A program made the translations under genes and the position numbers. Source: a bacterium (lineage in GTDB: Bacteria; Electryoneota; RPQS01). From it: a DNA stretch of 32,837 nt. Position 1 is the stretch's first letter; each line of letters opens with the position of its first letter. The stretch lies in assembly GCA_026394155.1 (NCBI GenBank), contig JAPKYT010000056.1, positions 1 to 32,837 of the forward strand, in the 5' to 3' direction. Below the pieces are notes generated by a model. That model searched no databases and was not told the origin of the DNA. It was given only the letters and a program-made list of their open reading frames with translations. Shown here piece after piece: positions 17,007 through 25,076 of the stretch.

Positions 17007-19094
17007 GTGACGCTTTGTGACGAGTGCCTCGCGTTTTTGCGGCGCGGACTGAATGACAAGACCGCGTCCTTTCGCGACGGACAATGGGAGGCCATTGCCG
17101 GCGTGGTGGAGAAGCGCGCAAAGCTCTTAGTCGTGCAGCGCACCGGCTGGGGTAAGAGCATGGTCTACTTCGTGGCCACGCGCGTGCTGCGCGACCGCTC
17201 CGCCGGACCGACGCTGCTCATTTCGCCGCTGCTCGCTCTCATGCGCAATCAGATTCTGGCCGCCGAGCGACTGCAACTTCGCGCCGCCACCATCAACTCG
17301 AGCAATCCTGAAGACTGGCCCGAGGTGATGAACAGCCTGAATCGAAACGAAGTGGATTTGTTGATGGTGTCCCCGGAACGGCTCGCCAATGAGCAGTTCA
17401 GCCGCGATGTCCTACCGGGTCTCATCCGCCGCACCGGCTTGCTGGTCATTGACGAAGCTCACTGCATTTCCGACTGGGGACATGACTTTCGTCCGGATTA
17501 CCGGCGCATCGTCAAGATCGTGAAGTCGTTGCCGCCGGGCATTCCCGTTCTGGCCACGACGGCCACCGCCAACGACCGGGTGATCGAGGACATCGTCGCG
17601 CAACTTGGCAAAGAGTTAGTGGTGTCGCACGGGCATCTGGCCCGAGACTCGCTCCGCCTGCAGGTCATTCGCCTTCCCGGTCAGGCCGCGCGCATGGCGT
17701 GGCTGGCGGATACGCTTCCTTATCTGAGCGGCAGCGGCATCGTTTACACGCTGACCGTGCGCGACGCGAAGCATGTGGCGGAGTGGTTGCGAACGCGCGG
17801 CGTCAACGCACATGCCTATTACGGCGAGTTGGAAACCGCGCGGCGCGAAGAGTTAGAAACGCAGCTGCTCGACAACCGGGTCAAAGCGCTGGTGGCGACG
17901 TCGGCGCTGGGCATGGGCTACGACAAGCCCGATCTGACTTTCGTTATTCACTTCCAGCGGCCGGCCTCGGTGGTGCATTACTATCAGCAGGTGGGACGAG
18001 CGGGGCGCGCGGTGGAGAACGCCTACGGCATTCTCCTCTGCGGCGAAGAGGATGACGAAATCGCCGAATATTTCATGCGCACCGCTTTGCCGCCGCGCGA
18101 GCACGTGGACATGCTTCTGGCCGCGCTGGCCGTCGAGAAGGATGGTGCAAGCATGCGAACTCTCGAACGGCGGCTCAATCTCTCGTACACCCAAATTCAG
18201 AAGGTACTCACTTTGTTGGCGGTCGAAGAGCCGCCGGTGGTGGTGAAGAAGGACGCGCAGTGGATTCTCAAGCGCCGTGACTACGTGGCGAACTCAGAGT
18301 TGTGGGACCGGCTGTTAGCGATCAGACGGCGCGAGCAGGAGCGCATGCAGACGTATATGACCACGCGCGAGTGCCTGATGATGTTTCTGCGCTCGGAGCT
18401 TGACGATCCCGCCGCGACTCCCTGCGGCAAGTGCGCGAATTGCACGAGCCAGCCGGTGCTGGCGGAGAGCTATTCCATGAAAGAGGCGACGGCGGCCGTG
18501 CAATTCCTGCGACATTGCGAGGAGCCCATCGAGGCGCGAAAAATCTGGCCGCAGGATGCGCTGGCCGCCCATGAATGGAAGGGCAAGATTGCTCCCGAGC
18601 TTCTCGCCGAGGATGGACGGGTGTTGTGTCGCTGGGGAGATGCGGGCTGGGGCGAGATGGTGGCACGAGACAAGATATTCGGCGCAAAGTTCGACGAGGC
18701 TCTGGTGGACGGCGCGGCCGCCATGATCCGTGATCGCTGGAAGCCGCGGCCTTTTCCGGAATGGGTGACCTGCGTGCCGTCGCTTCGTCGCGCCGAATTA
18801 GTGCCGGATTTCGCCGCACGTCTCGCGGGAAAGTTGAGCCTTCCCTTTGTGGACTGTGTGCGGAAGATGCGCGAGAATCCGCCGCAAAAAGCCATGCAGA
18901 ACAGCTATCAGCAATCGCGCAATCTGGCCGGCGTGTTCGGCGTTGACCCGGCCAAGGTTCGCTCGTCGCCGCTCCTTTTGGTAGATGACATGGTGGACTC
19001 GGGTTGGACGTTTACCGTTATTGCCGCGCTGCTGCGTCAGGCCGGAAGCGGTGCTGTTTTCCCGCTGGCTCTGGCGCGTTCCACATCCAAGTAA
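17007..19094 (+). CDS. RecQ-family DNA helicase fused to a ComF-like phosphoribosyltransferase domain
   Basis: A 695-aa protein with a GTG start. Residues 1-200 form the first RecA-like domain: Walker A QRTGWGKS (44-51), DEAH at 149-152 and the RecQ loop HCISDWGHDFRPDYRRI. Residues 210-350 form the second, with motif VI QQVGRAGR. The RecQ zinc site is formed by Cys456, 473, 476 and 479 (CGKCANC). In place of an HRDC domain, the last ~130 residues resemble ComF-type phosphoribosyltransferases: a CVPSLRR strand, a VRKMRENPPQKAM loop, SRNLAGVF, and the PRPP-loop motif LLLVDDMVDSGWT. RecQ helicases unwind DNA with 3'-5' polarity; the PRTase part may bind a nucleotide or PRPP. A DprA-like gene follows after 4 nt. 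The pair lies inside the men cluster with no metabolic link, suggesting a DNA-processing or defence cassette. Domain calls are confident; role inferred. Confidence 0.9.
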   Translation: MTLCDECLAFLRRGLNDKTASFRDGQWEAIAGVVEKRAKLLVVQRTGWGKSMVYFVATRVLRDRSAGPTLLISPLLALMRNQILAAERLQLRAATINSSNPEDWPEVMNSLNRNEVDLLMVSPERLANEQFSRDVLPGLIRRTGLLVIDEAHCISDWGHDFRPDYRRIVKIVKSLPPGIPVLATTATANDRVIEDIVAQLGKELVVSHGHLARDSLRLQVIRLPGQAARMAWLADTLPYLSGSGIVYTLTVRDAKHVAEWLRTRGVNAHAYYGELETARREELETQLLDNRVKALVATSALGMGYDKPDLTFVIHFQRPASVVHYYQQVGRAGRAVENAYGILLCGEEDDEIAEYFMRTALPPREHVDMLLAALAVEKDGASMRTLERRLNLSYTQIQKVLTLLAVEEPPVVVKKDAQWILKRRDYVANSELWDRLLAIRRREQERMQTYMTTRECLMMFLRSELDDPAATPCGKCANCTSQPVLAESYSMKEATAAVQFLRHCEEPIEARKIWPQDALAAHEWKGKIAPELLAEDGRVLCRWGDAGWGEMVARDKIFGAKFDEALVDGAAAMIRDRWKPRPFPEWVTCVPSLRRAELVPDFAARLAGKLSLPFVDCVRKMRENPPQKAMQNSYQQSRNLAGVFGVDPAKVRSSPLLLVDDMVDSGWTFTVIAALLRQAGSGAVFPLALARSTSK

Positions 19095-19098
19095 GATC

Positions 19099-20073
19099 GT
19101 GAGAGCATCTGTGATAAACGATTCTACGCGCGCATCCCTGCTGCTGTGTGCAGTGCTTGCGGGTGACAAACAACTTCCGCTTGCTCCCCTCTCAACGGGG
19201 GAGTATCATCGCTTGCTGGTGGCTCTCAAAGCAATCGAGAGTGAGGTTGCGTCGCTCATCGGCGAGGGTGGTCTGCCGACTCTCGAAGGACTGGCCGCGG
19301 CCGGTTGGGATCGCGAAAGGCTCTCCTTGCTTCTGGCGCGCGAGGCGGAGTTGGACAGAGCCATCGAGCTTTGGGCGCAGATCGAATTGAAAGTCATTTG
19401 TTGCCTTGACGAAGAGTACCCCGCTCGCTTGCGCGAGCGCCTGCGCACAGCGGCTCCTCCGGTGCTTTTCGTCGTGGGGAGCGGTGAGCTTCTGGCGCGC
19501 GGAGGATTAGCCATTGTCGGTTCGCGGAACACGGATGAAGCAGCTTTGAAATTTACCGCTGAGCTGGCAAGTCTTTGCGCGGAGCAGGACGTGACCGTGA
19601 TTTCAGGCGGCGCGCGCGGCGTGGATCAGACGGCGATGCTGGCTACTCTCGAAGCGAACGGCTCTGCCCTCGGAATCTTGGCGGATAGTCTGGCCCGCGA
19701 AGCCGTCTCGGAGAAATACGCGGTGCACCTTGACCGCGGTCATGTGACGCTTGCCTCATCGTGTTCGCCCGAGGCTCCGTTCTCGGTGGGAAACGCGATG
19801 AGCCGCAACAAGCTCATCTACGCGCTGTCGGACGCCGCCTTGGTGGTGAGTGCGGAAGCGCAGACCGGTGGCACGTGGCACGGCGCGGTGGAGAATCTAA
19901 AGCAAAAGTGGACGCCTTTGATTGTGCGGCGTGACGATTCGACGCCTCGCGGCAACGATCTTCTCATCCGGCGCGGCGGCATCGCCTTCGATCCGGAGGA
20001 ACTCAACTCGAAGTTGGACATTCGCGCGTGGTTTGCGGCGCGTCCCGACGCTGGCGGATTGTCGCTGTTTTAA
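19099..20073 (+). CDS. Divergent DprA/Smf-like DNA-processing protein
   Basis: A protein of about 324 aa. The start is GTG 19099 (or GTG 19111), both inside the ORF-track frame. The N-terminal helical part (about 1-95) and the LDEEYPARLRERL segment resemble DprA. The Rossmann core has GLAIVGSRNTDEAAL, VISGGARGVDQTAM, a variant LASSCSPEAPFSVGNAMSRNKLIYALSDAALVV block, and AQTGGTWHGAVENL. Canonical DprA would read SGxAxGID-xxAH and G-x-LITA at these sites, so this is a divergent subfamily, and the C-terminal winged-helix is absent. DprA loads RecA on incoming single-stranded DNA; the Rossmann fold is also related to nucleotide-processing LOG enzymes. The 4-nt gap after the RecQ/PRTase gene indicates one operon. 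Family confident, function uncertain. Confidence 0.85.
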   Translation: MRASVINDSTRASLLLCAVLAGDKQLPLAPLSTGEYHRLLVALKAIESEVASLIGEGGLPTLEGLAAAGWDRERLSLLLAREAELDRAIELWAQIELKVICCLDEEYPARLRERLRTAAPPVLFVVGSGELLARGGLAIVGSRNTDEAALKFTAELASLCAEQDVTVISGGARGVDQTAMLATLEANGSALGILADSLAREAVSEKYAVHLDRGHVTLASSCSPEAPFSVGNAMSRNKLIYALSDAALVVSAEAQTGGTWHGAVENLKQKWTPLIVRRDDSTPRGNDLLIRRGGIAFDPEELNSKLDIRAWFAARPDAGGLSLF

Positions 20074-20086
20074 GAATAAGTAAGAC

Positions 20087-20196
20087 GGGCGCATCGCCAT
20101 GCGCCCCTACAGTGGTTTGATCATATGTTGTAGGGGCGGAAGGCGTTCCGCCCGCCATGAATCAATCCTCAACAACGGGCGCATCGCCATGCGCCC
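20087..20196. repeat. Cluster of three REP-like hairpins
   Basis: GGGCGCAT-CGCC-ATGCGCCC occurs at 20087-20106 and again at 20177-20196. Between them is GGGCGGAA-GGCG-TTCCGCCC (20134-20153). All are perfect 8-bp stems with 4-nt loops. They separate dprA from menA and may stop or stabilise the dprA transcript. Confidence 0.8.
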
Positions 20197-20205
20197 CACA
20201 AGAAA

Positions 20206-21084
20206 ATGCCTTCTCTCGATAATTGGATTCTGGCCGCGAGGCCGAAGACGTTGGTGGCGGCGGTGGTGCCGGTGATCGTGGGAGCCGCGTATGCCAAGCA
20301 AGCCGCGCTCGAACACTGGCCGTTTGCGCTGTGCGCGGCTCTGTCGGCTCTGTGTATTCAAATCGGAACGAACCTCGCCAACGACTACAGCGATTTCAGA
20401 CGCGGGGCCGACACATCGCAGCGCATCGGGCCGGTGCGCGTGACGCAAGCCGGACTCATCGCACCGCAGCACGTGAAGAACGGAGCGATTCTATCTTTTT
20501 CGCTGGCGGTGGGATTCGGAATTCCGCTCATCGCGCGCGGCGGTCTCCCCATTCTGCTCATCGGCGTGCTTAGCATTCTCTGCGGTTGGCTTTACACCGG
20601 CGGCCCGTTTCCTCTCGGTTACAACGGACTCGGGGAGCTCTTTGTGCTGCTCTTTTTCGGATTCGCGGCGGTAGCGGGCACGCATTTTGTTCTCACACTC
20701 GAGTGGAATCCGCTGGCGCTCTTCATCGCACTGGCTCCGGGACTGCATGCCTCGGCGCTGTTGGCCGTGAACAACGTGCGCGACCTCGAGACCGACCGCG
20801 CGGCAGGGAAACGCACGCTGGCAGCGCACTTCGGCAGGACCTTCGGACGCGCGGAGTTTGCGCTGCTGACACTCCTCCCCTTCTTCGTGCCGGTAGCCCT
20901 GTTTTTCATTTTTCATTTCTCCTATCTCGTTTTGCTTCCCGTGCTTTCGTTGCCGCTGGCCATGCCGCCCTTGCTTACAGCCCTGACGCGTGAGGACGGG
21001 CCGAGTTTGATTTCCGCTCTGGCCGGAACTGCGCGTTTGCAGCTCGTGTTCGGAGTTCTTCTTGCCGCCGGGCTTGTGTTGTGA
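20206..21084 (+). CDS. menA: 1,4-dihydroxy-2-naphthoate polyprenyltransferase MenA
   Basis: A 292-aa UbiA-superfamily integral membrane protein with about eight or nine hydrophobic helices. It attaches the isoprenoid chain to DHNA, giving demethylmenaquinone. The MenA pattern is clear: NWILAARPKTLVAAVVPVIVG at the N-terminus, the first Asp-rich motif NLANDYSDFRRGADT (prenyl diphosphate/Mg binding), RVTQAGLI, and the second motif NNVRDLETDRAAGKRTLA. No ribosome site is obvious before the ATG; a repeat cluster lies directly upstream. The stop overlaps the GTG start of menC by four bases, so menA-menC-menE form the second men transcription unit. Confidence 0.96.
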   Translation: MPSLDNWILAARPKTLVAAVVPVIVGAAYAKQAALEHWPFALCAALSALCIQIGTNLANDYSDFRRGADTSQRIGPVRVTQAGLIAPQHVKNGAILSFSLAVGFGIPLIARGGLPILLIGVLSILCGWLYTGGPFPLGYNGLGELFVLLFFGFAAVAGTHFVLTLEWNPLALFIALAPGLHASALLAVNNVRDLETDRAAGKRTLAAHFGRTFGRAEFALLTLLPFFVPVALFFIFHFSYLVLLPVLSLPLAMPPLLTALTREDGPSLISALAGTARLQLVFGVLLAAGLVL

Positions 21085-22151
21085 TTATCACTCACCTCAC
21101 GTTCTCGGCCGCCGAGCTGCCGTTGATCACGCCGCTGCTCACTGCGCGCGGAGCGATGAGGTCGCGGCGGATTCTCCTGGTGACTTTGCACAGCGGAGAT
21201 CTCTACGGCACGGGCGAGGCAGCTCCGCTGCCGGAGCACGGAACGGAGCCGTTTGATTTGGCCTTCGATATCATCGCGCGACTGGCGAACCGCCGCCACT
21301 TTCCTCCCTTGCCGCGCGGGCTCGGCGCTTTCGACGGGTGGCTGACAGAAGTGGGCGTATCGCGCGCGTTCGCGCCCACCGCGGCGTGGGCCGTGGAGTG
21401 CGCGATGGCCTCGCTTTTGGCGCAGAATCGCCGCACGCAAATCTGTTCTCTTCTGAGCGCTTCTGTTGTCCGACGTATTCCGGTCGCGCGGCTGATCAGC
21501 GGCGAGACAAGCGGCGAGATAGTATGGGCCGTGGAACAGGCCGTGAAGCTCGGCTACGGAACGGTCAAGATCAAGCTGGGTCGGCGTTCGGTGGTGCAAG
21601 AGATTGATACGATCCGAAAACTCCGCGAGCGTTTTGAAGACCGCGTCGCCATCCGCGTGGACGCCAACGAGGAATGGTCGCTGGGACATGCGCTGGAGTT
21701 CTGCCGAGGAGTACTCGACTGCCGGCTCGAATACATCGAGGATCCGCTGCGCGAGCCGACGCCCGAGAGACTGCTCCTGCTCAAAGCCGCTTCGCCGGTG
21801 CCGATCGCTCTCGATCAGTTTGCCAACGATCCGGAGCGGTTCGAACAGATTCTTGCGCAGCGACTTTGCCGCGTGGTGGTGCTTAAGCCCGCGGTGATTG
21901 GTTCCTTCTCTCTGGTCAAGCGCATGGTGCGCAAAGCGCGTGGGCGCAAGATCTCCGTGGTGTTCTCCAATCTGATCGAATCGAGCATCGGCCTCGGCTA
22001 TGCGGCGGCGTGCGCGGCGGCTCTGGGAAGCCGCCGCTATGCGCATGGGCTGGCTACGGCGAGCCTGTTGGCCAAAGACACGGTGGAGCGGCCGCTGACA
22101 CCTCTGCGCGGCATGATCCGGCTGTCCGATTTGCGGTTGCTCACGAGCTGA
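21081..22151 (+). CDS. menC: o-Succinylbenzoate synthase MenC (enolase superfamily)
   Basis: A 356-aa enolase-superfamily dehydratase converting SHCHC to o-succinylbenzoate. It has the capping domain (1-110; GTGEAAPLPEHGTE) and the KxK base pair in TVKIKLGRR. The metal ligands are Asp in IRVDANEEWS, Glu in YIEDPLREP and Asp in IALDQF, and the opposing lysine is in VVLKPAVIGS. GTG start at 21081, sharing four bases with the menA stop. Alternative enolase-family activities (dipeptide epimerase, N-acylamino-acid racemase) exist, but the men context makes MenC the natural call. menE begins 11 nt downstream. Confidence 0.94.
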   Translation: MIITHLTFSAAELPLITPLLTARGAMRSRRILLVTLHSGDLYGTGEAAPLPEHGTEPFDLAFDIIARLANRRHFPPLPRGLGAFDGWLTEVGVSRAFAPTAAWAVECAMASLLAQNRRTQICSLLSASVVRRIPVARLISGETSGEIVWAVEQAVKLGYGTVKIKLGRRSVVQEIDTIRKLRERFEDRVAIRVDANEEWSLGHALEFCRGVLDCRLEYIEDPLREPTPERLLLLKAASPVPIALDQFANDPERFEQILAQRLCRVVVLKPAVIGSFSLVKRMVRKARGRKISVVFSNLIESSIGLGYAAACAAALGSRRYAHGLATASLLAKDTVERPLTPLRGMIRLSDLRLLTS

Positions 22152-22162
22152 CGGCGATCACA

Positions 22163-23578
22163 ATGCTGACCTTTGCATCAACCGCGCTGCCCGACGAGCA
22201 GTTCAATCACAAGACCGAGCAGATGGCGATGCTTCTCGCCGAGCGCTTTCCCGAACGCGGATCGCACGTCGGGCTGTGGGGCGAGAATAGTCCGGACTAT
22301 TTGGTGGCGCTCTTTGCGCTGATGCGGGCCGGGCACGTGGCGGTGCCGCTGCAAACGCGTCTAACGGCGCGGGAATTAGCGGACGTCGTGCGCAGCGCGG
22401 GCTTGCAGGGAATTCTGGCCGCGCGCGCGTTTCCGCAAACGCATCGCGACGTGTTGGGCGACGTGCCCGTGCATCCACTGCCCCCGAGCTTCGAAAGTCC
22501 CCCGCCGCTCAATGAATTGAAGGTGCTCGGCAAGGAGGAGGTGGCGGTTATCTTGTGCAGCAGCGGCAGCGCAGGACAGGCAAAGATGATTCCGCTCACA
22601 CTGCGTTCACTGCTCGATCATGCGCGCGCGGTCTGCGAACATCTCAAAGTAACGCGGCACGACACATGGCTGGTGTGTTTGCCTTTCTATCATATCGGCG
22701 GCCTTGCCATCGCCTTTCGCTGTCTGTTGTCGGAAGCATCGCTGGTCATTGCGGAGAGCGCCGATGCGGGCGAGATCAACCGTATCCTTGACAACGGCGA
22801 CGCGAGCCTCGTCTCCGTGGTGCCGACGTTGTTAGAGCGCATGCTGACCGCGCGCCAAGGTGCGCCTTACCCGAAATCCCTGCGGGCCATTATCGTGGGA
22901 GGCGGGCCGGTGCCGGCGGAACTTCTAACACGCTGTCCGCAGGCCTACGCGACCTACGGTCTCACCGAAGCGGGTTCGATGGTGACCGGCGCGCGGCCGG
23001 GTTGCGGCGATAAGGAGCGCAAGACCTGCGGGCCGCCGATCCCGCAAACGCAAATCCGAATTTTGAACGAAGCGGGAGAAGAGGCGAAGCGGGGGGGGGC
23101 AGGAGAGATTGTGGTGCGGGGAGCGGGAGCAGCGCAGACCTATTGGGGAGACCGGGAAGCCGCCGCCCAGACATTTCGCGCCGGGTGGATTCACACGGGC
23201 GATCTGGGCCGCTTGGATGAGAATGGTTTTCTGACTGTCGAAGCGCGGCGCACGAATTTGATCGTATCCGGCGGAGAGAACATGTATCCGGCGGAGATCG
23301 AGGCCGCCTTGTGCGAGCACCCGCGCATCGTGGAGGCGGCGGTGCTGCCGGTGGACGATGCAAAATGGGGGCAGACCCCGGGAGCTTTGGTCGTGCTATC
23401 GCCGGGCCCTCTCCTGCAAAAGAGTCACATCTACAGTTTTCTTGCCGGGCGGCTGGCGCGCTACAAGTTTCCGCGCAAAATCGTCATCGCCGAAAAGATT
23501 CCGCGGCTGGGCAACGGCAAACCTGACTTGAGAGAGGTGCGAAAGCTGCTCACGGAAGGAGAAGACGCACCGGCCTGA
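22163..23578 (+). CDS. menE: o-Succinylbenzoate-CoA ligase MenE
   Basis: A 471-aa acyl-adenylate-forming enzyme activating o-succinylbenzoate to its CoA thioester. Motifs are the P-loop-like VILCSSGSAGQAKMIPLT, LVCLPFYHIGGLA, YGLTEAGSMV, GWIHTGDLGRLDENGFL with the adenylate-binding Asp, and RRTNLIVSGGENMYPAEIEAAL. The catalytic-lysine motif is PRLGNGKPDLREV. The ORF track starts at 22010 within menC, but the ATG at 22163 fits the family N-terminus and falls 11 nt after the menC stop. A run of nine G at 23091-23099 lies within the coding region (encoding an Arg-Gly-Gly stretch) and is a candidate slippage site. The stop is only 2 nt from the convergent thioesterase stop. Confidence 0.95.
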   Translation: MLTFASTALPDEQFNHKTEQMAMLLAERFPERGSHVGLWGENSPDYLVALFALMRAGHVAVPLQTRLTARELADVVRSAGLQGILAARAFPQTHRDVLGDVPVHPLPPSFESPPPLNELKVLGKEEVAVILCSSGSAGQAKMIPLTLRSLLDHARAVCEHLKVTRHDTWLVCLPFYHIGGLAIAFRCLLSEASLVIAESADAGEINRILDNGDASLVSVVPTLLERMLTARQGAPYPKSLRAIIVGGGPVPAELLTRCPQAYATYGLTEAGSMVTGARPGCGDKERKTCGPPIPQTQIRILNEAGEEAKRGGAGEIVVRGAGAAQTYWGDREAAAQTFRAGWIHTGDLGRLDENGFLTVEARRTNLIVSGGENMYPAEIEAALCEHPRIVEAAVLPVDDAKWGQTPGALVVLSPGPLLQKSHIYSFLAGRLARYKFPRKIVIAEKIPRLGNGKPDLREVRKLLTEGEDAPA

Positions 23579-23580
23579 TT

Positions 23581-24009
23581 TCACGCGTACTTCATCAGCG
23601 CGGCGCGGAACTCGTCGGGAAGGGACATCGGGTCACGCGTGCGCGGATCCACGCATACGTGCACGGTGGCGGCCGTGGCGCAGACTTCATCCGATGCATC
23701 GCGCAGCTCGTAGGTCATGCGATACGAGGTCCGGCCGAGATGCGCCACGCGGGCGAGAATCTCCACCTTGCTGCCGACCGTGAGCGGGCGAACAAAATCG
23801 GCCTCGACATGAACGATGGGAAGTCCCATCGTTTTTTGTTCAAAGAGCCGCGCCATGCCGAAGCCGATCTCTTCGAGCAGCGCTTCGTAGGCGTGATGGC
23901 AGATGCGGATGATGTTGGCCGAAAAAATCAGCCCGGCGGCATCCGTGTCGTACAGGCCGATGGTGTAGGGAAAGCGGAAAACTTTGGACATGGTCTGGTC
24001 AGAATTCAT
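23581..24009 (-). CDS. menI: Hotdog-fold (4HBT) acyl-CoA thioesterase, probable DHNA-CoA hydrolase (MenI)
   Basis: A 142-aa single-domain hotdog protein. The active-site loop GLYDTDAAGLIFSANIIRICHHAYE matches the 4HBT family (the Asp in DTDAAG is the usual catalytic residue) and resembles the DHNA-CoA thioesterases of cyanobacteria and plants. VHVEADFVRPLTVGSKVEI, the second strand motif, follows. The ORF track begins at 24081, but the conserved fold starts near SKVFRF, so the ATG at 24009 (or 23991) is preferred. DHNA-CoA hydrolysis is the step between MenB and MenA, and the gene faces menE with stops 2 nt apart, so a men role is likely. A tol-pal type YbgC thioesterase is the main alternative. 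Confidence 0.8.
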   Translation of the reverse strand: MNSDQTMSKVFRFPYTIGLYDTDAAGLIFSANIIRICHHAYEALLEEIGFGMARLFEQKTMGLPIVHVEADFVRPLTVGSKVEILARVAHLGRTSYRMTYELRDASDEVCATAATVHVCVDPRTRDPMSLPDEFRAALMKYA

Positions 24010-24229
24010 GCAGTCGGTCTTGGAGTTCCCTGTTAACGTCTTCGTTGCGGCCGATCCAACAAACAGGAGTCCGCATCTCATCCCAGCAGGATGGCGTCAA
24101 CCGTGCCACGCCACACACTCGCCGTGGCTCAAGCTCATTAGACTCCGGGAGATCGGGCTCAGATAGGCTCTGGCGTTTCCGAACCTTTGGCATTGGATTT
24201 GCTACAGTTAGAAGAAGACGGTTGCAGAT
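24010..24229. other. Gene-free spacer upstream of the candidate small RNA
   Basis: No ORF with family resemblance and no repeat of the types seen elsewhere in the window. It lies upstream of menI on the minus strand and upstream of the small RNA on the plus strand. No convincing menI promoter was found. Confidence 0.45.
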
Positions 24230-24258
24230 TTGACTTTTCGGCCGTGAAGCATTAGATT
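24230..24258 (+). promoter_or_regulatory. Sigma70-like promoter of the candidate small RNA
   Basis: TTGACT (24230-24235), a 17-nt spacer, then TAGATT (24253-24258). A start near A24264 is predicted. The only thing downstream on this strand before the terminator is about 70 nt of non-coding sequence. Confidence 0.65.
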
Positions 24259-24263
24259 GTAAC

Positions 24264-24334
24264 AGTGGCTTTGAAAGGATCGGGGTGTCCCCGGTCGACA
24301 GAGGGTCTTCAGAAATGAAGACTCTCTGTTTTTT
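24264..24334 (+). ncRNA. Candidate small structured RNA adjacent to the DUF3800 gene
   Basis: A transcript of about 70 nt from the promoter at 24230-24258 would contain two hairpins. The first is GATCGGGG-TGT-CCCCGGTC (24278-24296; 8 bp with one G-U). The second is a 14-bp stem, ACAGAGGGTCTTCA / TGAAGACTCTCTGT, closed by a GAAA tetraloop (24298-24329; one G-U) and followed by six T. GNRA-type closure and the T-run fix the plus strand. There is no ORF inside. The T-run overlaps the stop codon of the convergent DUF3800 gene. From memory, a 2017 comparative survey by Weinberg and colleagues described several RNA motifs recurring next to DUF3800 genes; whether this one belongs to them cannot be tested here. 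Structure is clear; transcription and function are inferred. Confidence 0.6.
24298..24334 (+). terminator. Very strong intrinsic terminator
   Basis: A 14-bp stem with a GAAA loop and a TTTTTT tail. No plus-strand protein gene ends nearby (menE ends 720 nt upstream beyond an opposing gene), so it most simply ends the small RNA. Confidence 0.9.
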
Positions 24335-25076
24335 ATGGGAATAGCTTCAGCCCCCAACCCTCAGTCTGACCCTTGGGGGAACAGTAGAGTTTGCCTCTGA
24401 TAATGTCAAAGGGGACGTAGGGCTCTGCGGGGTTGATTACATGACGGGCCAAGGGGTAGGCGCACATATCGGCAAGCTGTAACCCCACGATGTTCTCTTT
24501 CTTGGCGTGAAAGCTCAGTCGCCGGACTCTCGCCTTGAAGTTCCCAGAAGGCACATAGTACGTTCCTTGGTCCAGGATCGAGTTGAAGTGGGCCAGCAAC
24601 TGCCCGTCTTCCCGTTTCCCGCGCTGTTCCACCAGGATCTCCACTGTGCTGGTCTTGTCCGCGGTGTTCAGGTAGAAAATAGTCCTTTCCAGCACAAAGA
24701 GGAGCGACAACGCGTAGGGGTCCCGGGCCCCTTTGCCGTACCTCTTCACGTGCTCCTCTTTGTTCACGCCCGAGCCGATGAGACAGTACTGTCCCTGCCC
24801 GAGGATCCGGTTCAGATCCTTGTAGAATCTTGCCTTCAACTCCAAGTCAAAAAGGATTTGAAATGCGCCCTCGCACTTGCGAATCTCGCGCGAGTGAAGA
24901 ATGACGCCGGTGGTCTTGAAATAGTCGCGTTTGAACTGACTGATGCGAGCTTCAATGTCCCTCAGCGCGTCCTCTCTGATCAGGCAGCCGCACAAGAGAA
25001 AGATTGGGAAGTTCTTGTCTATGAAGGCCAACCCGTGGTCGCCGGTCTCGTCTAAGAAAAAGAAATAGTTTGCCAT
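24333..25076 (-). CDS. DUF3800 domain protein
   Basis: A 247-aa protein. The ORF track extends to 25400, but that part overlaps the neighbouring gene's end; the ATG at 25076 gives the family N-terminus ANYFFFLDETGDHG. The DUF3800 hallmarks are the initial LDETG acidic motif, ILHSREIRK, an acidic LVEQRGKREDGQ segment and the late GLQLADMCAYPLARH motif. The spaced acidic residues suggest an RNase H-like nuclease fold, as proposed for the family, but activity is unproven. Codon use is somewhat AT-richer than the neighbours. It has its own promoter (TTGACA-N17-TACGTT), and its stop codon lies in the T-run of a convergent small RNA. DUF3800 genes are frequent on mobile elements. Family confident; function unknown. 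Confidence 0.88.
   Translation of the reverse strand: MANYFFFLDETGDHGLAFIDKNFPIFLLCGCLIREDALRDIEARISQFKRDYFKTTGVILHSREIRKCEGAFQILFDLELKARFYKDLNRILGQGQYCLIGSGVNKEEHVKRYGKGARDPYALSLLFVLERTIFYLNTADKTSTVEILVEQRGKREDGQLLAHFNSILDQGTYYVPSGNFKARVRRLSFHAKKENIVGLQLADMCAYPLARHVINPAEPYVPFDIIRGKLYCSPKGQTEGWGLKLFP

Noticed and set aside
17007-20073. RecQ/DprA pair called outright as a known named defence system
   Set aside because: No nuclease, membrane effector or other defence gene is adjacent, and I cannot verify a match to a named system from sequence alone; reported as a finding instead.
20922-22046. Minus-strand ORF of 374 aa across menA/menC
   Set aside because: Antisense to two well-supported genes; no motifs.
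24298-24334. Hairpin as terminator for the DUF3800 gene
   Set aside because: On the minus strand it has no T-tract after the stem; the tail of six T and the GAAA loop fit the plus strand only.
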